From Rotaria sordida (lineage: Eukaryota > Rotifera > Eurotatoria > Philodinida > Philodinidae): a DNA stretch of 64,000 bases. A program made the position numbers and the translations under genes. Shown here one piece after another: positions 34,301 to 46,580 of the stretch. The notes under the pieces were generated by a model, which did no database searches, had not been told where the DNA came from, and saw only the letters and a program-made list of their open reading frames with translations. Where the stretch lies: positions 62,001 to 126,000 of the forward strand of contig CAJNOL010000388.1 in the NCBI GenBank assembly GCA_905250125.1. Direction: 5' to 3'. Each line of letters starts with the position of its first letter. The stretch's first letter is position 1.

Positions 34301-37300
34301 GAGAAGGGAGAGGTCTTTTATTAATTACATTTTTCTCTATTACGTATTAATCATAGAACTAAAAGATTCAGATAAAATTATATTCATACGCTTTAAGTGC
34401 CAATAATGTTGGATTTGATGGAATTTCTTTAACAAATTTATTTAAATATTCAAGTGCTCGATCTTTTCGATCATTATCCAAATAACACTAAATAAAATAT
34501 AAATGTTTATTTGTTTGAATTATTCAATATATATATATATATATATTTACAGATGTTATTGCAAGTGCATAATAAATATCTTGTTTACATGTATCATAAT
34601 ATTCTTCAAAATTGTTTAATGCTTGTTCAATACTTTCTGATTGATGTTCTTTAGCTCCAATTTTTGCATCATTTATTAATTTTTGATATTTAGCACGAAG
34701 ATTTGTTGGTGATATTTTAAGTGCTTCGATAAAATCATCATGAGCTTCATTGTAACTTTCTAATAATGTTTTAAGCTTAAAACAAACAAACAAAAGGTCA
34801 AAAGATAATACATAATGATAAGGTAAGATCATAAAAAAGAAAAATAAATAAATAAACAAACCATTCCACGATGAACATGTGGTGAACATTCATTTGGATG
34901 ATTTCTAATACATTCATCATATTGATACATAGCTCCTTCAAGATCACGTTGATGAATTTTAGTATTAGCTCGTTTTAATTCGGCATTCATTTTTATCTAA
35001 AAATTTTTAAAATTAAAACTAAAAAAAAAAGAAAAAAATTTTTTATTCTCTCTAAACCTTTTCTGTAACATTTGGATCATTAATAATTGCATCAAAATCA
35101 GCTACAGCTTCAGCATAATTACCCATAAGTAAATAAAATGAACCACGAAGTAATAATGTTTGTAATTTATATGGTGAATCATCTGTTGATTCAAGTTCAT
35201 TTGTACATAATGATGGTATATCTGTAAAACGACCTTCATCAAATGCTTGATATGCACGTGCTAATGAACTATCTGGTTGTGATGTACGAATTTCATTAAT
35301 AAATGATTCATTTAATATTGGATCATCTTCGAATTCATTTAATGATGTACGAACATAATCTTTTGATAATTCAGCTGTACTCTTTTATTTTTTTGTTTTA
35401 ACAAAAAAAAAAAATAATTATTATTTAAATTTAAAATAGAAAATTTTCTACTTACTGGTGGTAAATTTTCCAGATAACGTTTAGCTAAATCAGTAAGAAC
35501 TTTATCAGCAGCCATAATATATGCTGGTTGATATGAATCAATAAAACATACTGTTGAATAATCTATATAAAATATTTAAAAATAATTCAACTAACAATTT
35601 TCAAAACACATAGATTTTAATGAATTGAACGCAGAGTTATTATGAATTAAAAATTCCACCAAATGTTTTCGGTATGAATAAAGCGAAGATCTACAGTCAC
35701 ATTTCATAATTTTAATTTCTCATGTAACCAATATATATATATATCAAAATAAAATAATGAGTCTGAAACTATGAAGTTTGAACCAATTTGTAAACAAAAC
35801 TAGAACCTATCAGATTCGGATCCAGAAATTTTTGAATCCTATAGGCTCTAGTCAAAACGTAATGAAAAATTTCATTAGACAACGGTACTTTAATTGTACT
35901 GTGTAAGAGAAAGTCGATTTTTGTTGAATTATCTTATGAAATTTAATATAAAAGGTCGATAGAGCGCACTTTATACCGGACGATCTACCAACGGATTTTT
36001 ATCCGATTTGAATTACATATATAGTGATTAGAAACCTACGTGACCGTGACCAATACGCAGGTCTCTACACATCAGTCAAAAAAAAAACAAACTGACAATA
36101 CGTATGAAGACGATAATGAATATTGTATTTCAAAGAAAAACAGAATTAGTGATCATCAAAATAATAGTAAAGTTATAAATGATACTAAATAATCTAGTTT
36201 TCCTTTATATAATTGTTTTTAATTAAGATTAAATATAAAATATGAATATGATAAAAAAATAAAAGTTCGATTTTTCTGTCAATGATAGATTTCGGTTTTC
36301 GGAACAGGGGAAAGCGTTCATAGTCACAATATGTGTTTTGAAGCTTATTAGAGATTGTATTGGCTTATTTTCTGCTGAGAAAAATGTTTCGGAAGAAAGT
36401 GACGATTACGTTCTATCCTCTAAATTTGTCACTGTGAGATATGGTATTTTTATTTTTTCATTTATTTGCTTAAATACTACCGGTCGCGGTTATGCATGAT
36501 CATGTCCGATCTTTTATGACTGTTTCTCTTCGAATTATTTTCCGAAATCTTCCCTGATCGAAATAGCAGCATATCATTCACCTAGAATATAGATCTGATG
36601 AATTCTTTCATGTTAGCATTGAATGACAATATTTAAAACAATTATTCGAGTGAAAATATTCATTCTCGTTCATTTATTTTCATATAAATCATTTGTCAAA
36701 ACACTTATGCATCCATTATAATGTACAAAAATCGATTGAATATATATGATAAAGAAACGTGATGTAATTAAAATATATTGAAAAGGTATTTTAATAACAT
36801 ACCTACTTTTTTCGTCTGTTCTTTTTTTAATGAATCATTTATAATAGTTTAATGAATAGTGATTTTGACGAACGATAACAATAGACAGCTAATAACTTGT
36901 ATTATGAATCAATTGCAATTTTACCTTATGAAAATTCTAGTTTTCTTTTACTTACAGAAAATGAATGTTTTACAACAACACTATATAGAATACATATACT
37001 TATGAATAATTTTACATAAACTACTAAAGTAAACAAAGACTATATATGAGTACTCACAAAACACTCAACAATACAATATGAGTACTCATTTATGAGTATC
37101 TTTCCTCGAGTAGTCATCAAAAGAAAAAAAACCAATTAATTCATTATATTACAAAACACGGTCTAAAAGGAATATTGAAGTTAAGAGGTAAAACTATAGA
37201 GTAACCGCTCTCTACAGTAGAACCCATCAGGTTGATCTGGAGTGTCAATCTGAGAATTTTCTATTACTCGGACTCGAAAAATGTTCCATAAATTAGGTTC

Positions 37301-38301
37301 GAGACCCAAAATTTTGAACGCGACGGGTTCTACTCCATAGACCATGACGACCGTATGTCAATAGCGTTTCGTTATAATAAATGTATTACTCACTGTCTAA
37401 TTGTATTTCCGAAGGGCTAAGTAAAAGGATGATGAAGAAATATGTCTCAAAATCGATAGAATAGAACAATCTTCCTGTAATTAGCAATAGAATATTTCTA
37501 TTTTAATCTCGCAGAGATTTTGTTAATAGATTTTCTTATTTGATTTAGAATTAAACAAACCTTCGAGAGCCAATTCAAAATTTCCCATTGTTTCAGCTGC
37601 ACGAGCACGTCGTTGAATACATTTAACATATTTTGGATTAAGTTCAATAGCTTTTGAACAATCTTCAACAACTTTTTCATAATCTTTCTAGATAATAAAA
37701 TAGAGTTAATATTTAATTACAAAAAAAAATACGATGGAAATCACATACTAATAATTCCCAAGTAGCTGCACGATTTTGATAGAATTGTGAAAGTTCTTCC
37801 GTTGATTCTACTGGACAGACTTCAATAGCTCCTACAAAATAAATAAATAAATAAATAAAATATTTTATTTATAATAGTTATTTATTTATTACTTGAATAA
37901 GCTTCAATAGCTTCATTAAAATTTTGTTCACGATATTTAAGATTACCTTCATTTTTTAAATCTATAGCTAGAGTTAAACGATTCTACGAAGAAGAAAAAA
38001 AAAGGATCATCTTTAATCAATAATTAATTCTTTTTATTACTTTTAATCGATTTTCTGATGTTGTAGTTGTATCTTCATTAACTTTACTTAATGGTGTTGG
38101 TAAAGGTGATCGTCTCGTAGCTGACTTTTTTGCTTGTTCTTGTTGTTGTCGATATACAAGATAAGCAGCAACACAAACTGCAGTTGGTACTCCAATAATT
38201 AAAGCCCATTTAACTAAACGTTTGCCTAAAGTATCTGTTGGAATACTTGAACTTGTATTTGATGATGAACTTCCTGTGATTGTACGTAGATATGATGCCA
38301 T
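31344..38301 (-). CDS. TOMM70: Mitochondrial import receptor TOM70
   Basis: Outer-membrane receptor that takes Hsp70/Hsp90-bound precursors and passes them to the TOM pore. Eleven phase-consistent exons on the minus strand: 38041-38301, 37893-37983, 37749-37831, 37561-37687, 35456-35562, 35058-35381, 34862-34996, 34551-34775, 34390-34487, 31603-31728, 31344-31542, giving 591 residues (human about 608). An N-terminal anchor helix (~31-50, VKWALIIGVPTAVCVAAYLV) is followed by a basic linker. The clamp TPRs contain NEGNLKYREQNFNEAIEAYS, QFYQNRAATWELL and AIELNPKYVKCIQRRARA. The core has AYIMAADKVL and LLLRGSFYLLMGNYAEAVADF, and C-terminal TPRs have EALELDPSNETVLTMFAIFK and AASLYERAIQCTRGEEKL. 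The Gly/Pro-rich tail (PGGFPQAGPLPNWMGGMA) differs from vertebrate TOM70. Introns 31729-34389 and 35563-37560 contain repeats. Confidence 0.96.
31955..32140. mobile_element. 186-bp MITE in TOMM70 intron
   Basis: Inverted ends: TTCTCTGATATTTGCTGTAC and GTACAACAAATATCAGAGAA, extending inward through AAACTGATGTATTTT / AAAATACATCAGTTT. No coding capacity. Confidence 0.75.
32824..33270. mobile_element. ~445-bp TIR element in TOMM70 intron
   Basis: AACTCCGGATGTCGTTTTGTG on the left pairs with CGCAAAAAGGCATCCGGAGTT on the right. Pairing continues inward (TATATTAGATAAA / TTGTCTTATATA, AAAATTGCATGAGAA / TTTTCATGCATTG) and weakly outward to the stated ends. Confidence 0.6.
35799..35852. repeat. Short palindromic hairpin unit
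   Basis: ACTAGAACCTAT and ATAGGCTCTAGT frame a GATTCGGATCC ... TTTTTGAATCC centre. It belongs with similar hairpins at 22803, 37216 and 51655. Confidence 0.5.
37216..37500. repeat. Hairpin unit plus R1 copy C in TOMM70 intron
   Basis: 37216-37334 begins AGTAGAACCC and ends GGGTTCTACT. It is followed at 37355-37500 by R1 in reverse orientation (AATACAATTAGACAG-side on the left, GAAGATTGTTCTATTC read on the minus strand). The same two units are also associated in the NAA60 intron. Confidence 0.5.
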
Positions 38302-38536
38302 TAAAATTTTAAATAATCAAAAAAATAAACAACCAAGACGCTTGAAAGAAATTAACGTGTGTATACACACACATATTTGTATATGTTCGATTCAATTGGT
38401 ATAAAGAATAACCAATAAAATGACATAAAAATGCAAACTCAAATGATTGGTTATCCAATGTTTCTCATTTATATTAGATATGTGAGTTCAAAGTCTTTTG
38501 TTTTGAATCACTTGCATCTTTTCTATATCAGCAACA
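38302..38536. promoter_or_regulatory. Bidirectional TOMM70/ACADM promoter with four CCAAT boxes
   Basis: The two ATGs are 235 bases apart, head to head. CCAAT pentamers lie at 38395-38399 (minus), 38412-38416 (plus), 38446-38450 (minus) and 38455-38459 (plus), four within 65 bases in both orientations. No strong TATA box stands out. Clustered CCAAT boxes bound by NF-Y are typical of bidirectional TATA-less promoters. Binding here is inferred. Confidence 0.65.
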
Positions 38537-41412
38537 ATGAAGCAATCAACATCAATTTTATCGAAAATTTCTTCACCATTAGTGAGTAAAACAAATGAAA
38601 TATTCTTTTTCTTTTTTCTTTTTGTTTAATTAAGAAATTTATTGTCTTATTTATAGAAATTATCATTACAAAATTTAAAACAAGTACGTTATGAATCCAC
38701 AAAAAGTGATACAAAAACAGCTGGTGGTCTCAATTTTGGTTTGTAGAATAAATGAATAAAATTCAATCGAATATTTTTTTTCTTTTCTTTGTTTTTTTTA
38801 TTAATAAAGAATTGACTTCTGAACAAAAAGAAATACAATTATTGGCACGAAAATTTACTAAAGAAGAAATCATTCCAAATGCTGCACATTATGATAAAAC
38901 AGGAGAGGTATAGATAAATAAATAAAAAAATCAATGACAAATTTGAGGGGTGTGGTCTCGGAAATCGCAATCTTCCTATCCTTTCATAAGGCATTCGTGT
39001 TCCACATTTGTTCACATTACTATTGGTATACCTCGATACTCTAGAAGAATAGGTGGTCTACTGGCGTTTTTTGTCCGTTTTGAATTACATGAGAAATTTA
39101 CGTGAAGATTATGAGATCAATTAGTTTCTTTTTAGTGGTGTGTCAAACCTTTATCCTTTTTATATTAGAGTCTCAAACAATTGACCACCGGCATTTTCAT
39201 ATAAATGATTTTCTGTGTAATACATGATCATTTGACAGCTCTCTATTGTTAAAAGAGATAATAGTATTTAAAACATCATCCTAAGTACTCGAAATTCATA
39301 TAGGTATAAGAGTTACTCTTTGTTTATATATAAAATAATTTTTGTTGAGGTCTAGAATTTATTGAACATTCTTTGAAATCTATACCCTACTTTCCATAGA
39401 TCTAAGAAAATAGTGTCTATACACATCGCCGTTTTCCGTAAGCTCCTTAGAACCTCTACCATTTCCTTATTCACCGAAGTTTTTATCTCATTCTTCCTTA
39501 ATCCTGTTCTATTTTGAAGATTCTAAAAGTGGTGAATAGCAAAATAGTATCATGTTTGAGATGTACCAGGTAAGTCTTTTTTCTCGTACCCTGACTAAGA
39601 AAAGTGTTTTAACCCTGACCTTACTCTGCGTATCTCGAATTGTAAGTGTATTGAACGAAGCAGAACAGTTTTGTGAACATACAGCAAAGAATGTCATTAT
39701 TTTGATAGTCATAGACAACCATTGGAACTCATAAAAATTCTTTGGTAAAATTTATTCTACTGGCAAGAGTTTATCTTGAATAAATTCTCTTGTTTTAGTA
39801 TCCATGGCCAATTGTTAAAAAAGCTCATGCACTTGGACTTATGAATACACACATTCCAACAGAATATGGTTTGTTTTGTTTTTATAATGTCTACAAAGAT
39901 TTTTATTCGTTTATTTAGGTGGTTTGGGTCTTGGTATTCTTGAATCATGTATTGTTGCTGAAGAATTAGCATATGGGTAAATAAAGTCATAATTAATGAT
40001 GTTTTTTTTTTTTGTAATTGATTTGCTTTGAATATAGTTGCAGTGGAATCGAAACAGCTATTGAAGCTAATGAACTTGGAGTAAATATAATTTTAATTGA
40101 TTGAAAATCTAAATTAACTTTTATATGTAGATGGCTCCAGTTATTGCTGCCGGTAATGATGAACAAAAGAAACGATTTCTAGGACGAATGATTGCTGAAC
40201 CATTGATGTGTGTATGTATTTATCTATTTTAATGATGATTTTTTTTGTCTACTATTTGATATATTGTAGGGATATTGCGTAACAGAACCAGCTGCTGGTT
40301 CCGATGTTGCTGGTATAAAAACACGTGCAGAAAAAAAAGGTGATGAATATATTGTCAATGGAGTACGTATGAAATCATATATTATTCTTTCTATTATTAT
40401 TTTAGTTTCTATTTATTTTTTTTTAGCAAAAAATGTGGATCACTAACGGAGGTAAATATTGAATGAGAAGATTTTATTTGAAATTATTAATAAAAAAAAA
40501 ACAAAAATTTTGAATATTTAGGTGTAGCTAATTGGTTTTTTCTTCTGGCTCGTACTAATCCAGATCCAAAAGCACCAGCTAGTAAAGCATTTACTGCATT
40601 TGCAATTGAAGCTGATAATCCGGGTTTGATACGAGGACGAAAAGTAAATTTTATATTCATCAAAAAAAAAAGAAAAACGAGTAAATAATCTAATTTCTTT
40701 TAAGGAATGGAATATGGGTCAACGAGCTTCTGATACACGTGGTATTACATTTGAAGATATGCGTGTACCAGCAGCTAATGTTCTCGGTAAAGAAGGTGAA
40801 GGTTTTAAGGTTGCAATGGTAGTATTTGATCAAACACGACCACCTGTTGCGGCTGGTGCTCTTGGTCTTACTCGTCGTGCACTCGATGAAGCAACACAAT
40901 ATTCATTACAACGTAAAACTATGGGCAAACTTATTGCTGAACATCAAGCTGTAGCATTTATGCTTGCTGAAATGGCGATTGGACTTGAATCAGCTCGTTT
41001 AGTTACACATTTAGCTGCTTGGCAAGTTGATAGAGGTGAAAAAAATACATATTTTGCATCAATTGCTAAAGCATTAGCAGCTGATGTTGCTAATAAAGCT
41101 GCAACAGATGCTGTACAAGTAAGAAAAAAAAAACCTAATAAAAAAAAAGTTTAAATTTTATATGAAATTTTTTTGTTTCTTTCTTCAGATATTTGGTGGA
41201 AATGGATTTAATAGTGAATATCCTGTTGAAAAACTTATGCGCGATGCTAAAATCTTTCAAGTAAAAATTTTCTCGATTCAAATTAAATTAGTTTCAATAT
41301 GTATATTTATTTTTTTTTTTGTATTTTATAGATTTATGAAGGAACAGCACAAATTCAACGTTTAATTATTTCTCGTGAAATTCTTTCACGTGCTAAATCA
41401 GAAATTCGTTAA
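38537..41412 (+). CDS. ACADM: Medium-chain acyl-CoA dehydrogenase, mitochondrial
   Basis: FAD enzyme for the first step of mitochondrial beta-oxidation, passing electrons to ETF. Thirteen in-frame exons: 38537-38581, 38657-38738, 38810-38907, 39799-39868, 39919-39976, 40038-40080, 40131-40211, 40270-40362, 40427-40451, 40522-40643, 40705-41118, 41189-41260, 41332-41412, giving 427 residues. The N-terminus is a presequence (basic and hydroxylated, no acid before residue 28). Motifs include [17 protein letters not shown] (FAD/substrate), [85 protein letters not shown] and the active-site [10 protein letters not shown] with the catalytic Glu at 404. It is closer to MCAD than to short-chain or very-long-chain enzymes. 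All key residues seen are intact. It shares its promoter region with TOMM70. Confidence 0.98.
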
Positions 41413-43113
41413 AATTACTTTAATTTTTGTTTTCTTTTTTTTGACAACTAACTCTTTTGCACCTATTGACTGTGCAATAACGTATATACTTTGATTACTT
41501 GATTTTGTTTTTTGTTTTTTTTTGTAATATCAATAGGCATAGATTGCCTTCTATTTCTTTTTTCTTTAACAAGAAAAATTTCAAGATTTATACATTCAAA
41601 ATAAAAGAAGAAGTTCACATTGCAAATACTGGATTTGTTTTAGCGATAAACTACGGTACGTGTAAAAAATCGGTAATTAACCATTTACAATAATCGATAA
41701 GTCACATATAGAATCAGAAATTATATTTATGCTCATTAAGTAGCAAAATGAATACAAAAACTAAATCGATAATAGATGTCATTGGAAAAATATATTTTTA
41801 GAAATCGTTATTGATACAGTTTTTGAATGGATAGAAGCTATTTAGAGAAGAATTAATTCGCCAGTTGTGACCAATAAAACATTTAGAAGAAGCTCTAAAT
41901 CAGATATAGGTTTGAAGACATTTTCATGCTGTGCTGATGCTTCAGACAAATTTAGCGCGTGGACATTATCTATTGCACATGAAAATAAAAATTCAAAAAT
42001 TTTCTGAAAAAATTATCGTTAAACCGCCGTTAACCGACAAATATCGGTGGTTTACTGTAGTAAATGAAGATGGTAACTGGATCGATAAAACTGTGGTAAA
42101 CCGCCAGTCTTTTGTCTGGTTTTCATCATATAGGAAATTATTTTTATTTCTTTGGAACTATTAAAAGATCAACAGACAGATGAATTGATTGTTGGAGACG
42201 TCAAACAAAATGTGTATTAGACTATAACATTAACATAATGCCATATCAATCTTGATAATAGTATGTAAATTGATGTATATTACTCATCTTCATGTTTGTC
42301 TCATTTGCTTATACAATTTATTGTTTTCTAAGTGAATTATTCGTGCGACAGCATATTGTTCGCAGTATAGCATAAATAACACCCGTCGTCATGGACTAAT
42401 GTAGCATGGAACTATTCTATTTATTTTTCCTTTTCTTCTATGTCATTTGAGTTATTTTAGACAAATTACTATCATTATTCTCTTTGATGGTAAAGATATT
42501 GTCTTGAATAGAGTAGGATAAACTGTTTTTTGGATGACATATTCAAGCTCAAATTCGTAGCTATTTTTACAACAGACAAGAAAACATCCAGTACTTTATA
42601 TGTCAACCTTGATATCAATGTGCAAATATATTCAACAATAGAGTTATCTTTACTTCATAAACATATACTAATCGATTATAACCTTTGTATAAGATTGTTT
42701 GTTTCTTGGATTCTTATCTCTAATTAAAGATTTTCGATATGATTTTGTCACATATATTTCATAATAACCTTGATATAAATTAATAACTTTATTAATAGAC
42801 AAGGAGAACGATATAATAAATATGATCTTTATCAGTATACGAGATGGTAAACGAATCATACAAATATTCTTACATTATGTAATACATCGACTAAGGATAA
42901 AAAGAAAGAAAAAAAAGCACAAGAAAAAAAAAGCAAAGTTGGTTTTTTGCTTTTGGCATTCGTATTTTTTTTTATTCGCTACTATTATAGTCACTAGTGT
43001 TTACTTTCATACACGTCAATATTTGTTTTTTCGTTTTTTGGTTAATAATCATCGACACGTGTACGTATCTTTCTTCTTTCGTCTTATTTGACATATCATA
43101 TTCGTTCAATAAC
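41413..43113. other. Intergenic between ACADM and ninjurin
   Basis: Contains the ACADM 3' UTR. Short open frames are AT-driven. A small hairpin (ACCGACAAATATCGGT) lies near 42033-42048. Nothing else is supported. Confidence 0.45.
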
Positions 43114-43398
43114 ATGAGCAATCAAACAACGAATGATGAGGACCAACAACAATCAATAGCAAATCAGCGTGCTGTTCATTCTGAACTTTTAACCAAAATC
43201 TATTATCCTGATACATTATATCCCGATAATTATTCATTCTTTGCAGATCGGGATTCGTCACAAGTACGATCCTTACGAACGAATTCAAACGATCAGCATC
43301 CAACAATAGATTCAATCAGACCTTCAACACAACCAATTACTATTTCTAACCAACCAACAATAGAAATCGAAACGCCGGAGAGACAAAGCAAACACTCA
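43114..43398 (+). CDS. Candidate alternative first exon of ninjurin
   Basis: ATG AGC AAT ... encodes 95 polar residues (MSNQTTNDEDQQQSIANQ ... TPERQSKHS) and ends in phase 0 at a GTAAGT donor. The annotated first exon at 44431-44469 also ends in phase 0, so either can join exon 2 at 44562, and no other acceptor gene lies between. The result would be a ninjurin of about 240 residues with a long Ser/Thr/Gln/Pro-rich N-terminus. The codon pattern looks coding. The connection is inferred. Confidence 0.5.
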
Positions 43399-43946
43399 GT
43401 AAGTGTTGTATTTGCATTGAAAAAAAATGCATTTTTCGCCAAGCGCCAATGCTATTTAACACAATCACACACACCAGCTGGACCACAGGAAAAAAAAGAA
43501 TAAAAAAAAACCATTATCTAGGGTAGAAAATGATTTCAAAAATCTTATCAAAAATTTTGATGTAATTAAAACGGAAGAGATAAAATCTAAAAGTATGATT
43601 GAATTTTTTTATTCTCTAATTCCTTGTGTCTATTGTGAAAGTCCATAGTTTGTTTTTTACGATTCTCATTTTTTTATTATATATTAAAAAACGAATAAGA
43701 CCACAATAATGGATTATAATGTTAACGTTTAGAAAGCTTCTTCATGAATCATTTATTGTTCTTTTATGTTTCGGATATGATATGCAGAAAAAATAAGAGA
43801 AAGAGAAAGAGCAAAATAGGTAGATAGCAAATGCGTATCTCGTTGGAGCGCGACCATGAAACAACATGTATTTGAAGCATGTGTAGGCAGTACACTTTAA
43901 AAGATATTTTATTTTCATGATACGACTCCATACCACTTTCTAGTAC

Positions 43947-43948
43947 GC

Positions 43949-43978
<30 letters not shown>
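43947..43978. repeat. (TA)n microsatellite
   Basis: An uninterrupted AT dinucleotide run, followed by TTATATATG. Confidence 0.9.
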
Positions 43979-43981
<3 letters not shown>

Positions 43982-44430
43982 GAAAAAAAAACGCAAAACC
44001 ATCTACAACATATACAACGTATTTTTCTTTTCTCTCGATTTTTTTCTGCTGATTGCCCTTCGCAAATGGCCCACATTTGCACATACATATATTTTTTTCC
44101 CGTCTCATTTTTTTATGAGACTGAGGTTGTTTTCTTTCTTATTGTGTATTATACTGATATAGGATATTGTGATCGATCACAAAGAATAATCAAGTTAGTA
44201 TAAGAAAGACAAACTTTCCTAACAAATAAACACATTGATATCACAAAAAAAAAAAACGAGTTTGTTATTTGTAAAGTAGTTATGATTGATAAAAGAAAAA
44301 AAAAATAAAGAAGGTGATATTTTTATTTTTTTTCTAATTAATATTGATCAAATATATAGATAGAAGACATTGACAACAAATTTTCTTCTTCCATACACTT
44401 CATTTATATAGCAAGAAGAGAAAAAAAACA

Positions 44431-45771
44431 ATGTCCTTAGAAGATCAACACGGTATCGAATTAGCACAAGTAAGTTTAGTTAATGCATTTTTTACGTTAA
44501 TCTTTTATATTGTTATGTATAAAAACATCTATTCTATATTGGTAATTATATTTCTATTTAGTCTGCAATGATTGATCGAGAACGTGGTGAATCAGAATCT
44601 GGACGACAACGATTTGATGTTAAACGTTATATACCTTCAGCATTACGTGCTCAAGACAAAAGTGTAAGAATAAGATTAAATTATTATTCTCTATAATGAA
44701 TTATAATATATCTTTTTCTTTTAGCAACCACCTGCTATTTTATTAGATCCTCGATTTTATTCAATGAAAAAAACAGCAATGACTATAATGTGTCTACTGG
44801 TAAGAAATCAAGTCAGATTTGTATAAAGTTTTGAAATAGTCTAAGTAATAGACACGTATTTTATTTATGTCACGATTCTGATATTAACAGTCATTAACGT
44901 TATTTAGTTATTAACCTTAAATATGACGCAATTGAATTGCATCGATATAATATTTATGATACTATTGATGATTATGAAATGATTATTTTTATTGTTACCA
45001 ACTTTTTACAATTAAAATATAACAAAAATCTTTTCCTATTTCTTAGATAATCATCATGAGTAACAGTGTACAATTAAAACATGTTCTCAAAAAAGGTGAC
45101 TTACATCCATTCTATGGTACACAAGTTGCACTTGGTATTATTTCTGTACTCATGTGTGCTTGTATTGGTAAGTTTAAACTATTATTTTTTTTTCTTTTCT
45201 GAAAGTTCGAGATAGTTGAGTCTTTTTTTTTTCTCGTTCGTTTCATCAAACAACTAGTAGTTGTTACTACCTTCCCTTGCCGGATTCTAGGCTTTGTTCA
45301 ATTGTATACATTTCTGTTCACACGGCTCGACCATCTACCATTATTACTAACATCATCGTCATCATCATCATCATCATCAATGCTGACTTTGACACGTTAT
45401 GATCAACTTTTTATTATACTTCCAATTACTTTAACTATTATTCTATTTTTATTTGACATTATTTTTTTGATTATAATGTTTAAATTTTAAGAAAAAAAAA
45501 TCAATCATTACACATTTCAGTAGTTTTATCGATAGTAGTAATATAAATTGTATTTTGACTTGCTTTTTTTTTCTTTTTGTTTTAATATTTCAATTCTTAT
45601 TTACATTTTTGTTCTTTATCTTATATTCTAGGTGTGATTCTGATGTATGTAATGCGAATCGATATAAATGATCAATACAAACAACATAAACTTGATTATA
45701 TAGACAATTGTGTTATATGTCTTGTATTCATTCTTGCAATCTTCAATATTTTTATTGCTGCATGCAGTTAA
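44431..45771 (+). CDS. NINJ: Ninjurin
   Basis: Small two-helix plasma-membrane protein. Mammalian NINJ1 oligomerises to rupture the membrane in lytic cell death and mediates adhesion. Exons 44431-44469, 44562-44663, 44725-44799, 45047-45167 and 45632-45771 join in frame to 158 residues. The family core is clear: a membrane-active segment before TM1 (RFYSMKKTAMTIMCLL), NSVQLKHVLKKGD as in NASQLKAVVEQG, TM1 (ALGIISVLMCACIGVILMYV), the RIDINDQYKQHKLDYIDN connector matching the family YDLNNP..HAKLDFLNN, and TM2 (VICLVFILAIFNIFIAA). Intron 4 contains a second, phase-compatible terminal exon, and an upstream exon could supply a longer N-terminus. Confidence 0.93.
45291..45490 (+). CDS. Candidate alternative terminal exon (5a) of ninjurin
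   Basis: A good acceptor (TTCCCTTGCCGGATTCTAG) precedes 200 bases that, joined to exon 4 in the correct phase, stay open for 67 codons to TAA at 45490. The product resumes as GFVQLYTFLFTRLD ..., has a poly-Ser stretch from a (TCA)n microsatellite, then TRYDQLFIILPITLTIILF-type second helix. This parallels exon 5 (GVILMYVMRID ... LDYIDN ... VFILAIFNIF), suggesting a duplicated, mutually exclusive last exon. Splice use is inferred. Confidence 0.5.
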
Positions 45772-46084
45772 TCGAATCAATTTTTTCCCGTGAACAGTAT
45801 TTTATAGAATATTAGGGTGTCGCGCTTTCTTTCTTTTTTTTTTTTTTTTGTTCATGGTTTATGTGTCATGTGTAGGCAAAAAAAAGCAACGAAATACAGA
45901 TTTAAACAAAATTTATTTTCTCTTGATTTGAATCATTAATACATGAATACTTTCAATTTGAATTTCAAGAAGAAAATGCTAATTCGATGCAATGATTGAT
46001 AATTTTTTGCATTTCTTATAATAAAGAAAATATAACTTCATATTTATTTTTTGGTAATGTTATTTTTCTTCTAGCAAGAAAATG
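45772..46084. other. Ninjurin 3' flank
   Basis: T-rich sequence with AATACAGAT/AATAAAG signals (AATAAAG near 46020). No other feature. Confidence 0.4.
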
Positions 46085-46580
46085 ATTCAAACTGGTACCT
46101 GCCGTTTGAGCTTATATTGAGTTCACAAGGTGGTCTCGGTAAGAATAGAAAAATCTTATAAGGGTTCATGTCCATGAGTCTCTCGTGCTGAGGTTTTGAT
46201 CCAGCTTTAGGTATTACCTCAAAAATCAAAATAAAAGTATTTCGATCTGAAATTTCATCTATAAACAGATCCAATCATTAGTAGAATATCTTGTTAATTT
46301 CAACCGACAACAATATTCCTTTGTCGAGATATTGAATTTTCAAGTAAACTCGATATTTGTGGCAAACGACCATTTTTTGGAAATTCAATATTTCATCAAA
46401 GGAACATTTTTTTTTGCTGAAACTTTCACGATATTCTACTAGTCATTTAATTTGTTTATGAACGAAATTTCAGATCGAAATACAGTTCTTTGATTTTTCG
46501 GTAAATACCTAAAACTGAATCGAAAATTTAGTCAAACGACCATAGCTCAGCTCTAGAGGAAGAATTCCCATGCCTTTCGA
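46085..46580. mobile_element. Foldback family F2, copy 2
   Basis: Same organisation as 19170-19693: AACTGGTACCTGCCGTTTGA at the left, inner arms TTCCTTTGTCGAGATATTGA / CAATATTTCATCAAAGGAAC. The right arm is cut short where the SINE-like unit begins. Confidence 0.7.

Noticed and set aside
42822..43091. 89-codon basic and aromatic frame
   Set aside because: Driven by A- and T-runs. The adjacent frame from 43114 is better supported.
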